The notes: a model not told the origin generated them from the sequence alone. A stretch of 42,961 nucleotides of DNA from Tritrichomonas foetus (GCA_001839685.1 MLAK01000865.1:10741-53701), one strand, 5' to 3'. Positions 8,028 to 18,800 are shown, counted from the stretch's first letter. A program made the numbers and translations.

Positions 8028-10124
8028 TGAAAGTGAAGTGCTGAATTAACACAATTGACCAANTTCAGAATACATAAAATTGTGATTTCCTTTTTTCAAA
8101 GAAAAACTTTGAATCTATACGAATGTTCAACTCAATTTTGAAAATTCCAATTCGAAAATNTTGAATGTCATGAAGCAAANGAAAAAGAAATAACAATAAT
8201 TTATGATAAATTGAATAAATCTTTTATCATGATTATTTTTATGATATAAGTACTGCGTGTCACGTAGTAACTCACGAATCGTGTTGATGAAAATGATTGT
8301 TCAATAAATTAATTTCAATCGAACAGAAAATATTTCTGTTACTATAGAATTTTTCAAACACATTCTATTGCTATCTTGCCTCAATCAAAATAAACACAAN
8401 CTAACTTGTCATAGACTCTCATATTTTTATTTTCTTATTTTCTTATCTATTAGAAGAGCGATTCGTCAGAAAATACTGTAAATATATATTCATTACAAAA
8501 TCATTTAGAATCACACATACAAGCTCAAAATGACTTCCAAATGATGTTTTTTTCTTTTTTTTTTTTTCAAAAGTAACTTTTTGAGTTTCTAAAGCTTTTG
8601 TGTTATTAACAAATTTATTCAAAATAACTTTTTGAAAAAGGTATACAATCAGAAGCACTTGGTGTCTGTAGCTAAATTGGGGAAATATAATTTAATGTTT
8701 AATATGAATAATTGATAATGAAGATATAATCATATATTTCAATTGGCGAACTTTGATAATATTTATAATATGAGAAGATATTACACAAATATTGATATTC
8801 AGAAATTCTGAAGATATAATATTTTTATTTCAAAAATTGAGAACATATTATAAAAAAATATAAATCATAATTGCTCTAATGCAATATAATTTGTGAATAT
8901 TTTGAAAATATTATTTTCGCTACTCATCAAATGAAAAGACAACAATATTGTAATTTCCAAAAAAATAAAACTCCAGTGCTTCAATTTGACCATTATTCAG
9001 AAATTGATGGACCATCAAGAAGTGTGCGAACAACTGTTTACTAAAAACAAGTGAATTTTGACCATTCTGTATTTCTGGATGAAATTGATTTGGAAATTTG
9101 TGATTTCTAGATAAGATAGAATATCCATTCATTATGCATATGCCACAGAATGAAGTCGATTCGAATTGTATCGTGAAGAAATAAATCACCAAAATTAAAT
9201 AAAATTCATTTCATCATTATTATTAAACTTTATTTTTATATTTACCAAAATTGGGAAAAAATCTCAAATTTTTGAAATTTTAGTTTTCACCGATGAAAAG
9301 TCCTAATTTTCTGAAGTTGGACAGGAGTCATCATCTGTTTGCTGATGGCATTAAGAAAGTGCCCAACTTTTCTGCTCGTTTTCCCAATATCATCANNAGG
9401 GAGTGAANTGCTGGAAAATGACAATAATTTCTCTTTTCAGCATAATTTGTTGATTGCCAAAGGAAGGTTCGTCTGTGAATATCGATTTTTTTGATCTTAG
9501 GTAGCGAAATATAAAGCTTTTTTGGTATTTAACGTATGGATTCCTCACAAAACAATATTCTTGGTGAAATAATTTCATAAGGTCAAAAATTATTTCGGAA
9601 ATATACATTGATCTAATATGAAAATATGTCAATATTAGGAGGAAAAGTTCTTTATACTATTTATTAAGAATGGGAGAATGCCTAATATCATATATCATCA
9701 AGTTTCCATCTAGATATTTCCTCTTAGCTTTATAGGAAAATTTAAATGTTAAAAATCGACATGTTCAAATAAACGTATTATTTTTTCAAATTTGAATATA
9801 TAATAGAAAAAGTTAATTCCCCAAATATTCTGATTCAAGAAATAAAGCTAATATCCGGAATATCTTGCAGCTATATATAAATATCAAACATAGACATTGG
9901 ACACTATCACTTGTGCAAAGCCAAAAATTTTGCATTTTTCTTGTTTGGATAGGATACTTTGATCATTTTTTAAAAATATTCCTGGTGAAATATATTTAAC
10001 CTTTGATCCTCTCAAAAATTTCAGAATTTGAANGAGAATCTNTTTCTCANGAANTCCGAGACAGATTTTTATATAACTTCGTTGTTTGTATTAGACACAT
10101 GGCCTATAATAACATATTCCAATT
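8028..10124. other. gene-poor AT-rich region
   Basis: About 2.1 kb with no gene I can support. Two minus-strand frames (8920-9192 and 9393-9632) show no recognisable motif; the second contains Ns. They may be leftovers of decayed genes. Several Ns are clustered at 10033-10055. Confidence 0.5.
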
Positions 10125-10463
10125 TCAGAAAGATTCATCGGTTAAGGGTCTGTTCACACACTTCTGACCATCACGTCTTTTAATTTCACATCCAAGACTG
10201 AGAAAGGCATTGAAACATTTTTCAGATCAAAAGAAACAACATAAGCAAACAAAAGGAGGATTCTTCTTGAGAATTGATGGTACTTTATAATCAACAATTT
10301 CGAAATACCCATTTGGGTCCGAATCAAGCTGAGACACTATTTCGATCAACTTTTCATCATCATCTTCGAGAATAGCCTCAAGAATGTTTAATGATGTAGA
10401 ATTTTTATTTTCATCAATTTCGTTTTTTTCCTTCATCTGTCGAACTCTTTTTATTTTTATCAT
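10125..10463 (-). pseudogene. ankyrin-family (DUF3447-like) gene remnant
   Basis: From ATG 10463 the frame reads a head typical of trichomonad ankyrin proteins: LEAILEDDDEKLIEIVSQ, then SILKKNPPFVCLCCFF, a TGA at 10227-10229, and in the same frame SEKCFNAFLSLGCEIKRRD. In intact relatives the TGA position is normally Gly (FFGS.KCF), so one base change explains it. The frame then ends at 10125 and no ankyrin array follows. This is a 5' fragment of a once larger gene. Confidence 0.6.
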
Positions 10464-10856
10464 ATTTAATAATGATATTATTTTCAAGTGAAGTCATTGA
10501 TTCTCAGAAAAAGTTCATGATATCTCATATTAGTCAGAAATTTCCATCATCACCTGGTTAATAATTCCCTTTATAATAAATATTTTTGTAATCCATGAAA
10601 GATATATGAAATGTTTCATTCGTAAAATAATTCCATAAAACTAGGTATCTGCATCATTTTGGGGAATGTGTAAAAATACAATAAAAATATTGAATATAAA
10701 TATTTTACAACTGTCCACGAAAAGAATACTTTGAATTGAGATAAGAGAATGATAAGAATAAAGTTTGAGCAATTCAATATCTATTTTTCATTCTTCATGA
10801 AGTAATCTGTTTTTCATCTAACATATCGGCGATATTTAGTAAACGTTCATTTTCTA
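10464..10856. other. intergenic, 393 bp
   Basis: AT-rich spacer upstream of the leucine-rich-repeat gene; nothing recognisable apart from its presumed promoter. Confidence 0.5.
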
Positions 10857-11783
10857 ATGATCTCTGAAACTGTTTTACGACAAATTTCCAAAAACGTCGG
10901 AGCTTCATTTGATTTTGACTTTTCATCAATCTCGTCAGAACTCTATGAACCGCTTTTCAGAACTCTTCAAAGATATGCACTCAAAAATGTTGATAGCATT
11001 GGATTTAATTGCGATGAAATGGCGAAATATGAATCCATTGTTGTCAAAGGATATCCTATTCCAAAAAAAGTGGCAAATTCCATTGCAAAAACAAAAACAA
11101 ATTATATTCGAAATATGGTTGAATTACTTTGCTACGTTGTTCCAAAAAGCACTCGTATTAAAGAATTACGATTTTCTAATATTTTAATTTCACCTGCTCA
11201 TTTCACTCGTTTATCGCAAGCTTTCGGCAAATCCACGTCATTAAAATCAATTATTTTTAATCGTGTTTTGCTAGAAAATGATGGCCTTCGAATATTTTTG
11301 AATGGTTTAGATCCAAACAAAATTGTTTCTTTGGCTTTTATAAAATGCCGTTTAAGTGATGATGCTTCAGACGATATAATCAACTTCATATCACAAAAAA
11401 GTGTTGGACCAAATGTTGGCTTAAAATCATTCGAAGTTAGTCCAACTGAATTTAGTGATTTTGTATGCCAAAAAATTGCTGCTGCTGTAAATGGACTAAA
11501 TGGACAACTTCAACAACAAATTTCGCAAATTCCTGCCTTTGAAAGTGAACTTTATTCAGACAACGAAGCTGATGAGCTTGAAAGTTTAGAAAGACAACGA
11601 TTTTTAAGTCAACTGAAAGCAGAAAATCGATCATTGAAGGACCAGATTAAAGCTTTAAAAGAAATGGTGAATGCTGTGAAGTGTGGAGAATCCATGTTTG
11701 TTGTTGGACAAGGCGCACCTGATTTTGTGATGTACTTGAATGATGTTGAACAAAGACTCGTATATTTGGATGGAGGAAGGTGA
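10857..11783 (+). CDS. leucine-rich-repeat protein with C-terminal coiled coil
   Basis: The protein has 308 residues. About residues 25-200 contain degenerate RNI-type leucine-rich repeats (IKELRFSNILISPAHF, LKSIIFNRVLLENDGL, IVSLAFIKCRLSDDA), typical of protein-binding scaffolds. Residues about 225-272 form an acidic linker and coiled coil (LKAENRSLKDQIKALKEM). Repeats followed by a coiled coil recall the centriolar protein CEP78, but it is far shorter and the match is only architectural. The tail (GQGAPDFVMYLNDVEQRLVYLDGG) is compact. It ends in TGA followed by TAA and converges with the PARG-like gene. Confidence 0.7.
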   Translation: MISETVLRQISKNVGASFDFDFSSISSELYEPLFRTLQRYALKNVDSIGFNCDEMAKYESIVVKGYPIPKKVANSIAKTKTNYIRNMVELLCYVVPKSTRIKELRFSNILISPAHFTRLSQAFGKSTSLKSIIFNRVLLENDGLRIFLNGLDPNKIVSLAFIKCRLSDDASDDIINFISQKSVGPNVGLKSFEVSPTEFSDFVCQKIAAAVNGLNGQLQQQISQIPAFESELYSDNEADELESLERQRFLSQLKAENRSLKDQIKALKEMVNAVKCGESMFVVGQGAPDFVMYLNDVEQRLVYLDGGR

Positions 11784-12173
11784 TAAGAATCATAATTTTT
11801 GTTTTGTTTTTTGTTTGATATTTAATAAACATGTATATTAATTCGATTTTTTTTTTAATAGGCAAATTCATGCAATTGCTTTTAAGTGTGATTAAAAATA
11901 AAGATTTTCATTATGTCATTTTGGTAACATGAATTATATCTATATTCTAATTAACTTCCTATGAAATCTCTTTTAGTCTGAATCAAGAAAGTATCAGGTA
12001 ATTCTGCTACAACAAACTTGTTGGAAAGGGTCATTCTCAAATTCACTCGGGAATTTTAGAATACCTTTGTTGGAAAATAATAAAAATAATAATAAATTAC
12101 TCGAAATAAAAAATTTAATAAATCTAACATATTCCAAGAGAGAGAATATATTCAGAATTAATTAATAATGACT
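11784..12173. other. convergent intergenic spacer
   Basis: 390 bp between the 3' ends of two convergent genes; AT-rich, no feature recognised. Confidence 0.5.
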
Positions 12174-13454
12174 CTAAAAGGCAATTCGATAAATCAAAAA
12201 GACTTTTTTCTCTGGAATTGCAAAAACAACTTTTTTGAAATACGCACATAAATTTTCATCAATTAGTAATTTCTTGTAAATTTCGCACACAACTTCTGGA
12301 TCATTTCCATAAATATCACATCCAAAAGCATCAAGAATTATTCCATCATGTCTTTTTTGGTAAGCAAGTTGAATTGCTTTCCGAATTCTTCTTTCAAGTA
12401 CCTCATACACCATTTTGCTTGGACAACGAGATTCATACATATCTGGCGGTGTTGTTGAAATAATAGTTACATTAAATGGAAATTCAAGCATTTTTTCATC
12501 ACTATCACGAATCACTGGAACATTTGGTGAATAAATCATATGATCAGAATAAAGATGATCCAAATTATCGAATTTATGTGATTTAAACATTTTATCACAT
12601 CGATTTTGACTTACTGAAGCAAATAATGCAGATTGGCGAGACAGAATACATTCATGTGAATAATCTCCAGTTAACCAATTCCCACATGGTTTTGTAGGAT
12701 GGCTAGCATTTATTGCACAAACTCTTCTAATATTACCTTTATTAATTAAATTTGAAGCAGCTTTAAACATTTGATCATTAACAACTGAAATGTTCCGAAA
12801 TGATTGCTTTATCTTTGGACGAAGGTAATAATTAGTTTCAGGAGAAATTAATTCTGTTTCTCTCATGCATGATGCAATATCATTATCTAAGTCAACATCT
12901 CGCCCGAGTGGTGAAACATAACAACGTAATTTTTGAATTCCTCGCGTTTTTCGTGCAATCCATTTCCTTCCTTCTTCGGTGGATGGGTCGATTGGACTAT
13001 GGTAGCTTCTTTGATGTTTTTCATCATTAAAGCCGGAATAAATGCTGATTGATTTCACAGGTTTATTTGGAATATTCAAATTGGTATCATATAATTGTTT
13101 GCGTGGAGGAGCTTCCGCAGAATTATAGACATTTATGCCCTCTTTACGTTTCATCATTGATTTCTGAACTTTTCTGTGTATCCTTTCCGTAAAAGTATTC
13201 ATCGTTATTGGACCACGAGAAATATGCTCTGTTCGGTTTTGTGCGCTATTGTATTGATTAGTTGGATTGTATCGGGATGAATGTGGAGCACTATTTCTGC
13301 CCCTTCGAAAATGATCGTCTAAATCTTCCGAATAATTGACATCATCTAAGTCCTCAATTCTGAGCAAATCTGTTTTTGTTTCATTTTTTGTGCTATATTT
13401 AGATCTTGATTCGAGGTGGTGCCGTTTCTTTGTTTCGAGTGCGCCGCAGTACAT
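12174..13454 (-). CDS. PARG-like (TIGR02452/microbial-type) macrodomain protein with altered active loop
   Basis: The protein has 426 residues. Residues 1-160 are basic and disordered. From about 195 to the end it follows the bacterial-type poly(ADP-ribose) glycohydrolase fold: INASHP near 249, the ADP-ribose loop, then LDAFGCDIYGNDPEVV near 375-390 and VVFAIP at the end, matching the family's LGAWGCGVFGNDP and VVFAI motifs. In typical members the loop reads PGGGF followed by AQEE, whose second Glu is catalytic. Here it reads PCGNW (256-260) and SHE (266-268): two loop glycines and the first Glu are replaced while the catalytic-position Glu268 remains. It may be a weak hydrolase, an ADP-ribose reader, or specialised. 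Likely nuclear or cytosolic. Stop is TAG. Confidence 0.75.
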   Translation of the reverse strand: MYCGALETKKRHHLESRSKYSTKNETKTDLLRIEDLDDVNYSEDLDDHFRRGRNSAPHSSRYNPTNQYNSAQNRTEHISRGPITMNTFTERIHRKVQKSMMKRKEGINVYNSAEAPPRKQLYDTNLNIPNKPVKSISIYSGFNDEKHQRSYHSPIDPSTEEGRKWIARKTRGIQKLRCYVSPLGRDVDLDNDIASCMRETELISPETNYYLRPKIKQSFRNISVVNDQMFKAASNLINKGNIRRVCAINASHPTKPCGNWLTGDYSHECILSRQSALFASVSQNRCDKMFKSHKFDNLDHLYSDHMIYSPNVPVIRDSDEKMLEFPFNVTIISTTPPDMYESRCPSKMVYEVLERRIRKAIQLAYQKRHDGIILDAFGCDIYGNDPEVVCEIYKKLLIDENLCAYFKKVVFAIPEKKVFLIYRIAF

Positions 13455-14444
13455 CGAAATAAAACTGCTCTTTGGCGCGAATTTTTTTGTGATAAACTTT
13501 TTCTATGAACGATAGAAAGAAAATCTGGCAAATTTGAAAGGACAGATTCTCAATGAAGTGTAATTTGAATCTGTGTATCTTCCTTCAATGATTAAAGAAT
13601 TTATATGGCTCACTGTGGCTGACAAATTAGGTAGATCTTTCATAATGCATTATTAGGTATAAGTAAAAAAACTAGCCTAAAACTGTTTTTATGAGAATTT
13701 TGTTTCTTATAGGATAAATTAAATCATTATATATCGACATATGATGAAAATAGAATTCCACTAGAATTGAGTGTTAACATAGTTTTCCAGCTAAAAGACA
13801 CAGAAATTAAAAATCAATAGGCATACAATTTATAATGTTTTGTCTTTAGACACATCTTTTCGATTTCTTTTCCATGATTTTCTATACTGTAAACTTCTTA
13901 TCATAAATACATTCCAATGATTTCTGCTCACAAGAAAACAATGTCATCGAATATTCTGGGGAACAATATTTCCAGGAACAGGAACGGAAAGAGGTTATGG
14001 GTCTTCGATTTCAGATTCATAACACACTCTCAGTGATAGTCAAGGGAATGCAGCCCATATAATTTATATGGATGTTGTAACTCACCAAATCTCATTTATA
14101 CTGTGATTACATCATTTATGATTCCCCAAGAAAAAATAAAATGAAAAAAGAAAAATGATTTTTCTTTCAAATATGCAATGCTATAAGAAATGACAACTAG
14201 CATTCACAAGAAGATTTTTCTAACAGAATTTGTTTTTATTTATTTAAAATAAAAGTTTCGTTCTTTTATATTCGAACCCATATTGTGTTGGTAATTCACC
14301 TTATTTAAATCATTATTTGTAGGGAGAGTCTCCTGTATCATATATGTAAGACTCGGCAAAAAATCAAGAAACTAAATAAAAAATTATTTATACATAAATA
14401 TACTTTTACTTCAGAACAATAAATATTGAACAATATATACAGAA

Positions 14445-14446
<2 letters not shown>
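13455..14446. other. intergenic, about 1 kb
   Basis: AT-rich with no coding frame of note. A TTCGAACCC string near 14271 resembles a tRNA T-loop on the minus strand, but no cloverleaf forms around it. Confidence 0.5.

Positions 14447-14489
<43 letters not shown>
14447..14489. repeat. 43-nt homopolymer directly after a stop codon
   Basis: An unbroken T run on the plus strand equals a poly(A) run on the minus strand beginning within the TAA stop of the transporter gene. This is unusually long for the window and placed where a poly(A) tail would start. Confidence 0.9.
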
Positions 14490-14492
<3 letters not shown>

Positions 14493-15456
14493 CTTTTGTC
14501 TGTTTTTCAATCAAAGGGACCATTTCAGAATCTGTTGGTTTCTTAGCAATGTCAAGCCTCACCTTGGTATACATGAAAACACCAATTAATGCAATCACAA
14601 TTCCAGCCATTGCCCGAACCATTTGGAAAGTTGATTCCCATTTTGATGGAAAGAAGATGTAACCGAAAATTAAAAGTAAAACTGTTTTCGCATGACCAAC
14701 AACTTGGTAAGTGACAGAGGAAGTTTTTCCAATGAGACCAAAGGTTGCAACATTCACACCAATTGCAAAGAAACAAGTGAAAAGTATTAAAATGATATCA
14801 CTATATGAAAAGAGTGACATAGCAAATGTGTTTTCACCAATATTTTCTAAAAAAGTGGAACAAATTATACCAAGTGAAAATTCTTCTGGCATTATGGCAA
14901 GTTGTAATTCGGGACCATTTAATGAATACTCTTTTTGAAGCTCACCTGTGATCATCTGATTGTGAGCTGTTGAAACTACAGCAATAAATGCGTATATTGT
15001 TCCAACAAAATTAACTTCAACATCAGAAACTGAAAAGAGAGCCACACCGAAAAGTAAAATGACTAATGAAATAATTTCACCAATTGAATATTTTGTATGT
15101 TTGACAAATGAATTCCATATCAACATGTAGGGAACACAGCATAGTTTTGACATTTGATAGAAACCAATCGAATTTGCAGCAAGATTGAAATTCATTGAAA
15201 TAATTGAAGTCATCACTAAAAATGCGAGAATAAACCGTTTTTGGAAAGGTATTTGATCATAGCGTTTAATCGCTCCAAAGAAGGCGAGAATTTCCAAGCA
15301 AATCCAAGTCGATAAAAAATGAAGCGTCGATAGAGTCGTGGTGTATTTGCATGTAAGATGTTTTTTGACGAGCTTTAAAAGCAAAATTAATGATGTTGAC
15401 GAAGTAATACTCAAGCCAATCCAGGCAGATACTTCCAAATTAGAAGCATAACTCAT
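14488..15456 (-). CDS. SLC35/TPT-type nucleotide-sugar or triose-phosphate transporter
   Basis: The 322-residue polytopic membrane protein has about ten hydrophobic helices and little else, the normal size for the drug/metabolite transporter superfamily. Features fitting the SLC35E/TPT branch are the N-terminal FLSTWICLE helix, the mid-protein stretch VEVNFVGTIYAFIAVVST, a charged loop (ITGELQKEYSLNG), and the late helix motif GHAKTVLLLIFGYIFFPSKW. In this family the last matches the conserved G..K....I.....F segment that helps form the substrate site. It likely exchanges nucleotide sugars or phosphates across Golgi or ER membranes; the substrate is unknown. The C-terminal tail is short and charged. 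It is divergent from BUD31 with 142 bp between starts. The stop codon runs into a 43-nt poly(A). Confidence 0.85.
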
Positions 15457-15598
15457 TATTACTCATCAATTAATATAAACTTTTTAAATGCTTAACTGGT
15501 CCTTTTCTGTTTACAATTTCACTCAAAAATCGGATCACTGGCCATATAAATAGTTAAAAAGTTTGCTATCATTCATCCAATTTAGATATTTCTTTAAT

Positions 15599-16108
15599 AT
15601 GAATAGAGTAAGAAGGAGGAAAGAGATACAACCACCACCAGGCTGGGATGATGTTAAAGATCTCATTCTTTCGCTTAACGAAGATATGAGAATTGCAGAA
15701 GCTACTAATAATGATGCCAATTCTTCTCAGGAACAATTATGGACAGTTCTTCGTTGCAATTGGAAAAGAAGCCGGCCTGTTTTTGAAATGTACTGGAGAC
15801 AGAAATCAATGTCAAAAGATTTATATGAATGGATTTTAAAGAACAACTATGCTGATAGGGACCTTATAAATGCATGGAGAAGACCGGGATATGACAGGCT
15901 ATGCTGTGTTGCGTGCATATCCAAAAATACTGATCATGGAGGAGTCTGCCTCTGCAGGATTCCAAAAGCGCAGCGGAAGCAGAAAGAATTCAAATGCATT
16001 CATTGTGGATGTCCGGGATGCTTTTCAGGTGATTATGATGATCTACCTGATGATACTGTCACAAAAGAACAAAATGAACAAACAAACGAAAATCCACAAA
16101 ATGTATAA
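15599..16108 (+). CDS. BUD31: BUD31/G10 spliceosome protein
   Basis: The 169-residue protein aligns along its length with BUD31 (G10), a zinc-binding component of the activated spliceosome. It shows the basic N-terminus with PPPGWDDV, the central LYEWILKNNYADRDLI (family: LYEYCIKEGYADKNLI), and a C-terminal cysteine cluster LCCVACISK, VCLCRIPK, CIHCGCPGC that coordinates zinc. The ATG at 15599 is chosen over an upstream alternative because the family starts at this point. A roughly 25-residue acidic, Asn/Gln-rich tail extends beyond the usual end. The stop lies in TATAAAA, overlapping the trichomonad TAAA signal. Its presence agrees with the few spliceosomal introns known in trichomonads. Confidence 0.95.
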   Translation: MNRVRRRKEIQPPPGWDDVKDLILSLNEDMRIAEATNNDANSSQEQLWTVLRCNWKRSRPVFEMYWRQKSMSKDLYEWILKNNYADRDLINAWRRPGYDRLCCVACISKNTDHGGVCLCRIPKAQRKQKEFKCIHCGCPGCFSGDYDDLPDDTVTKEQNEQTNENPQNV

Positions 16109-16846
16109 AATAACCAAACTGTGTATCAAACAAAATTACTTCCTGCATGTCAAGAAACAAATTTATTGTGTATCAAACAAAAATTACTCTCCTGGAATAT
16201 GTTAAAATCCTTATCTAGTGAAGAATTGCATCATAAATCGACGATATATTATTTCACTAATTATTTACTATATGTTTCTAAAATAAAATATTTTAAATAT
16301 AGAAATGATGTCTGATATATAATAAATTACGAAGTAAATATTATATTAAAAAAGTACTTGAAATATAAAATATGGTTAATTAATTTATCTACTCAATTCC
16401 ATCTTGTATTCATGAAAATCGATGTGCATTCTTGGGCCAAAAATAGTAACTAGAAAAAATAATATGAACATTTTCAAATTTTCGGCCAACTTCATATAGA
16501 AGCTTCATTTTCATCAGCAATCTTTTTATGATATCCTTAAAACCTAGAAAATTGATAACAATACTGTAATTCACCTATAAAATCCAAAACCGAGACAAAC
16601 AACTCTGAGATTATATCTGAATAAGAGTAACAGAAATATGAAAAAGAGCAATAGAAATATGAAAAAGAACAATAGAAATATGAAAAAGTATGAAAATACT
16701 CTCATCTGCATTATTCTCTGTAGAATAAATTTGAAAAGATATCTCTAGGCTATGACAGCAAAAATGTCAAATTAATTATCACACCATGGATTTGAAAGAG
16801 TGTTACTTCAACACATTTCCCAGAAAAATTCTGATGCAAAAAAATT
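16109..16846. other. intergenic with short repeats
   Basis: No gene seen. A roughly 25-bp direct repeat beginning GTGTATCAAACAAAA occurs at about 16122 and 16170, close downstream of BUD31. A separate 20-bp tandem repeat lies at 16630-16689. Confidence 0.6.
16630..16689. repeat. 20-bp tandem repeat, three copies
   Basis: Unit CAATAGAAATATGAAAAAGA, three nearly exact copies, upstream of the chromodomain gene. Confidence 0.8.
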
Positions 16847-17827
16847 ATGGATAAAAATCCTTTTCCTTCTATTCAAAACACTTCTTTTTGTTTTGGGAAC
16901 ACTTTTGGTGACAAGAAAGTGAATATTAAAAAACATTTGGGAGAAGATTTGACAGTTTCTGAACAAGAGAATAAGTTTTATACCAGTCAAGAATACGTTG
17001 TTGAGAGCATCAATGGGTATATGGAATTCAATTCACAGCATTATTACTTAGTGAAATGGAAAGGTTATGAGAGTCTTGATGATATTACATGGGAACCAGA
17101 AAGTGAAATCATAAAGTGTAAAAAACATGTTTTGGACTTTTGGAAAAAGAATCGAATAAAATTTTATCAGAAACCAACCAAAAGGAGAAAGGAAACCAAA
17201 CCAATAGTGGGAAAAACATTTTTATCAAATAAATCTACAGGAACAATAAAAAGAATTAAAACTACTAATGATAAAACTCAAGAAATTGTTTTCAATCATT
17301 TAGAATATTTTCAACATCCTAATAATGAGCCTAGAATAGTGTCAACTATTGATTCAGAAGATTCTAGCAATAAAATAAACATTGAAAATTGCTGTAATAA
17401 AATAACAGAAAGCAAAGATATTGATAATGATGAAACTATTAAGGTTGGAAGCCGAACAGAAGGCAATAATAATGATTTCATCAATGACAGTGATTACGTT
17501 ATGAAAAAAATAATTGATTCACGGATAGTGAATAACCAAAAATATTATTTAGTGAAATGGAAAGGTTATCCAAAAGAAGAATCAACATGGATGCTGGAAA
17601 ATACTATTAAAGATAAAGAAATAATCTATAAATACGAAGAAAAGATGCCTCAAAAAGATGAAATACGAGTTATTGACATCTTAATGAGTAACGAAAACAT
17701 GGAAGGAGAATCAATTGTCTCTACATACAATGTCAAGTTATCAAATGGAAGCTATGCTTGGATTCCAAGAACATCTATACCAGATGATGTGTATGAAAGA
17801 TATATCAATGAAAAGACTAAAAAATGA
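16847..17827 (+). CDS. double chromodomain protein
   Basis: The 326-residue protein has two clear chromodomains. The first spans about 49-100 (EYVVESING, YYLVKWKGYE, ITWEPE, ending FWKKN); the second about 216-268 (DYVMKKIID, YYLVKWKGYP, STWMLE). Both keep the aromatic positions (first Y, W of VKWKGY, W of TW.PE/STW) that cage methyl-lysine, so binding to methylated histone H3 is expected. They are separated by about 115 residues of basic then acidic linker, and a C-terminal segment (IRVIDILMS to YAWIPRTSIPDD) resembles a third degenerate chromo or shadow fold. HP1-like or retroelement-derived origin are both possible. Expected nuclear. Stop is TGA. Confidence 0.85.
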   Translation: MDKNPFPSIQNTSFCFGNTFGDKKVNIKKHLGEDLTVSEQENKFYTSQEYVVESINGYMEFNSQHYYLVKWKGYESLDDITWEPESEIIKCKKHVLDFWKKNRIKFYQKPTKRRKETKPIVGKTFLSNKSTGTIKRIKTTNDKTQEIVFNHLEYFQHPNNEPRIVSTIDSEDSSNKINIENCCNKITESKDIDNDETIKVGSRTEGNNNDFINDSDYVMKKIIDSRIVNNQKYYLVKWKGYPKEESTWMLENTIKDKEIIYKYEEKMPQKDEIRVIDILMSNENMEGESIVSTYNVKLSNGSYAWIPRTSIPDDVYERYINEKTKK

Positions 17828-18170
17828 TTATCGCCCTGATGGCTTAAAACTTCGGATTAAAACAGAAACAAATCATCTTTGTTGAACATGTAAATTAACA
17901 AAAACTTATCACCCACAGTATTAAGTCCCAAAAACTGTTAGTATTATACTAATTTCACGCTCTAAAGATATTATTCTATGAAGTGCTTTGATTATTATTG
18001 AAATTCATGAATTTTGATACACCTGTATAATATTACGCTTCACAATAACTTGAAATTGGATAGATTCATATAAAAATGAAATTGTCATTAAAAATTGCAA
18101 CTCATAAAATAATAAATAAAAAATTCCTTCAAATTCTGTTTTAATACTAATAAAATCAAGAGGAAGTTCC
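17828..18170. other. convergent spacer
   Basis: 343 bp between the ends of the chromodomain and GAR1 genes; nothing recognised. Confidence 0.5.
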
Positions 18171-18680
18171 TTAACGGCCTCTACCGCGGAATCCACCTCT
18201 TCCGCCGCCTCCGCCACGGCCGCCTCCGCCTCCGCGTCCACCGCGACCTCCTCGGCCACCACGTGACTTCGGCTGGTCGTCCGTATAAAATGACTCTGGA
18301 TGGAGGCGGTTTGTTGGTGCGAATATTTTCGAGCCTGGTTTGAGTGAAGTCAAGTAGGAAGCTTCAAATGGTTCCATTTCGAAGTAAACTTTGTCCATTG
18401 GTCCAAAAACATCTTTGATTTTACCGACTTTATTTTTATTTTGATCGTATAAAAATGTCTGTGTTAATGGAACAACTTTATCGGATGTCGAGAGTTTAAA
18501 TATCGCTGAATCTTTGCAGAGTTTATCGAAAACACCACATTCAACTGTATTGACGTTTGAATCATCATCGCGATTAAAATTGCGACCGCCGCCGCCACGT
18601 CCACCAGATCCTCGGTTATTTCCACCACCACGGCCGCCACTTGCACCACGGTTACCAAATCCACCTCTTCCTCCGCGCAT
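18171..18680 (-). CDS. GAR1: H/ACA snoRNP subunit GAR1
   Basis: The 169-residue protein has RGG-rich ends (MRGGRGGFGNRG at the start, a GRGGRGG-type tail) around a central beta-barrel of about 75 residues: VECGVFDKLCKDSAIFK, PLTQTFLYDQNKNKVGKIKDVFGPMDKVYFEME, and KPGSKIFAPTNRLHP. This is the GAR1 fold, where the KVGK.D.vFGP..e.yF segment is diagnostic. GAR1 is part of the H/ACA complex with dyskerin, NHP2 and NOP10, which makes pseudouridines in rRNA and snRNA in the nucleolus. The start at 18680 is preferred because upstream codons have no ATG and the family begins with RGG. The GC-rich stretch reflects the Gly/Arg codons. A TIR element begins about 120 bp upstream of the start. Confidence 0.92.
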   Translation of the reverse strand: MRGGRGGFGNRGASGGRGGGNNRGSGGRGGGGRNFNRDDDSNVNTVECGVFDKLCKDSAIFKLSTSDKVVPLTQTFLYDQNKNKVGKIKDVFGPMDKVYFEMEPFEASYLTSLKPGSKIFAPTNRLHPESFYTDDQPKSRGGRGGRGGRGGGGGRGGGGGRGGFRGRGR

Positions 18681-18800
18681 TTCGATGATTTTGAAATTGG
18701 AACCAGACCTCGGTCTTTTCACATCTGGAACTTTTTTTGTTCATAAATGGTCGAATATATTTGAAACATAATCACTCAAATTTCAATACAAAGTATTATA

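Noticed and set aside
14265..14300. Possible tRNA because of a TTCGAACCC string
   Set aside because: No acceptor, D or anticodon stems could be paired around it on the minus strand.
16109..16846. CRISPR-like array from the 20-bp repeats
   Set aside because: Units are adjacent without spacers, only three copies, in a eukaryotic setting.
18005..18771. Alternative frames in the GAR1 region (Ala/Glu/Val-rich and Pro/Arg-rich)
   Set aside because: They are shadows of the Gly/Arg repeats; the GAR1 frame has a recognised domain.
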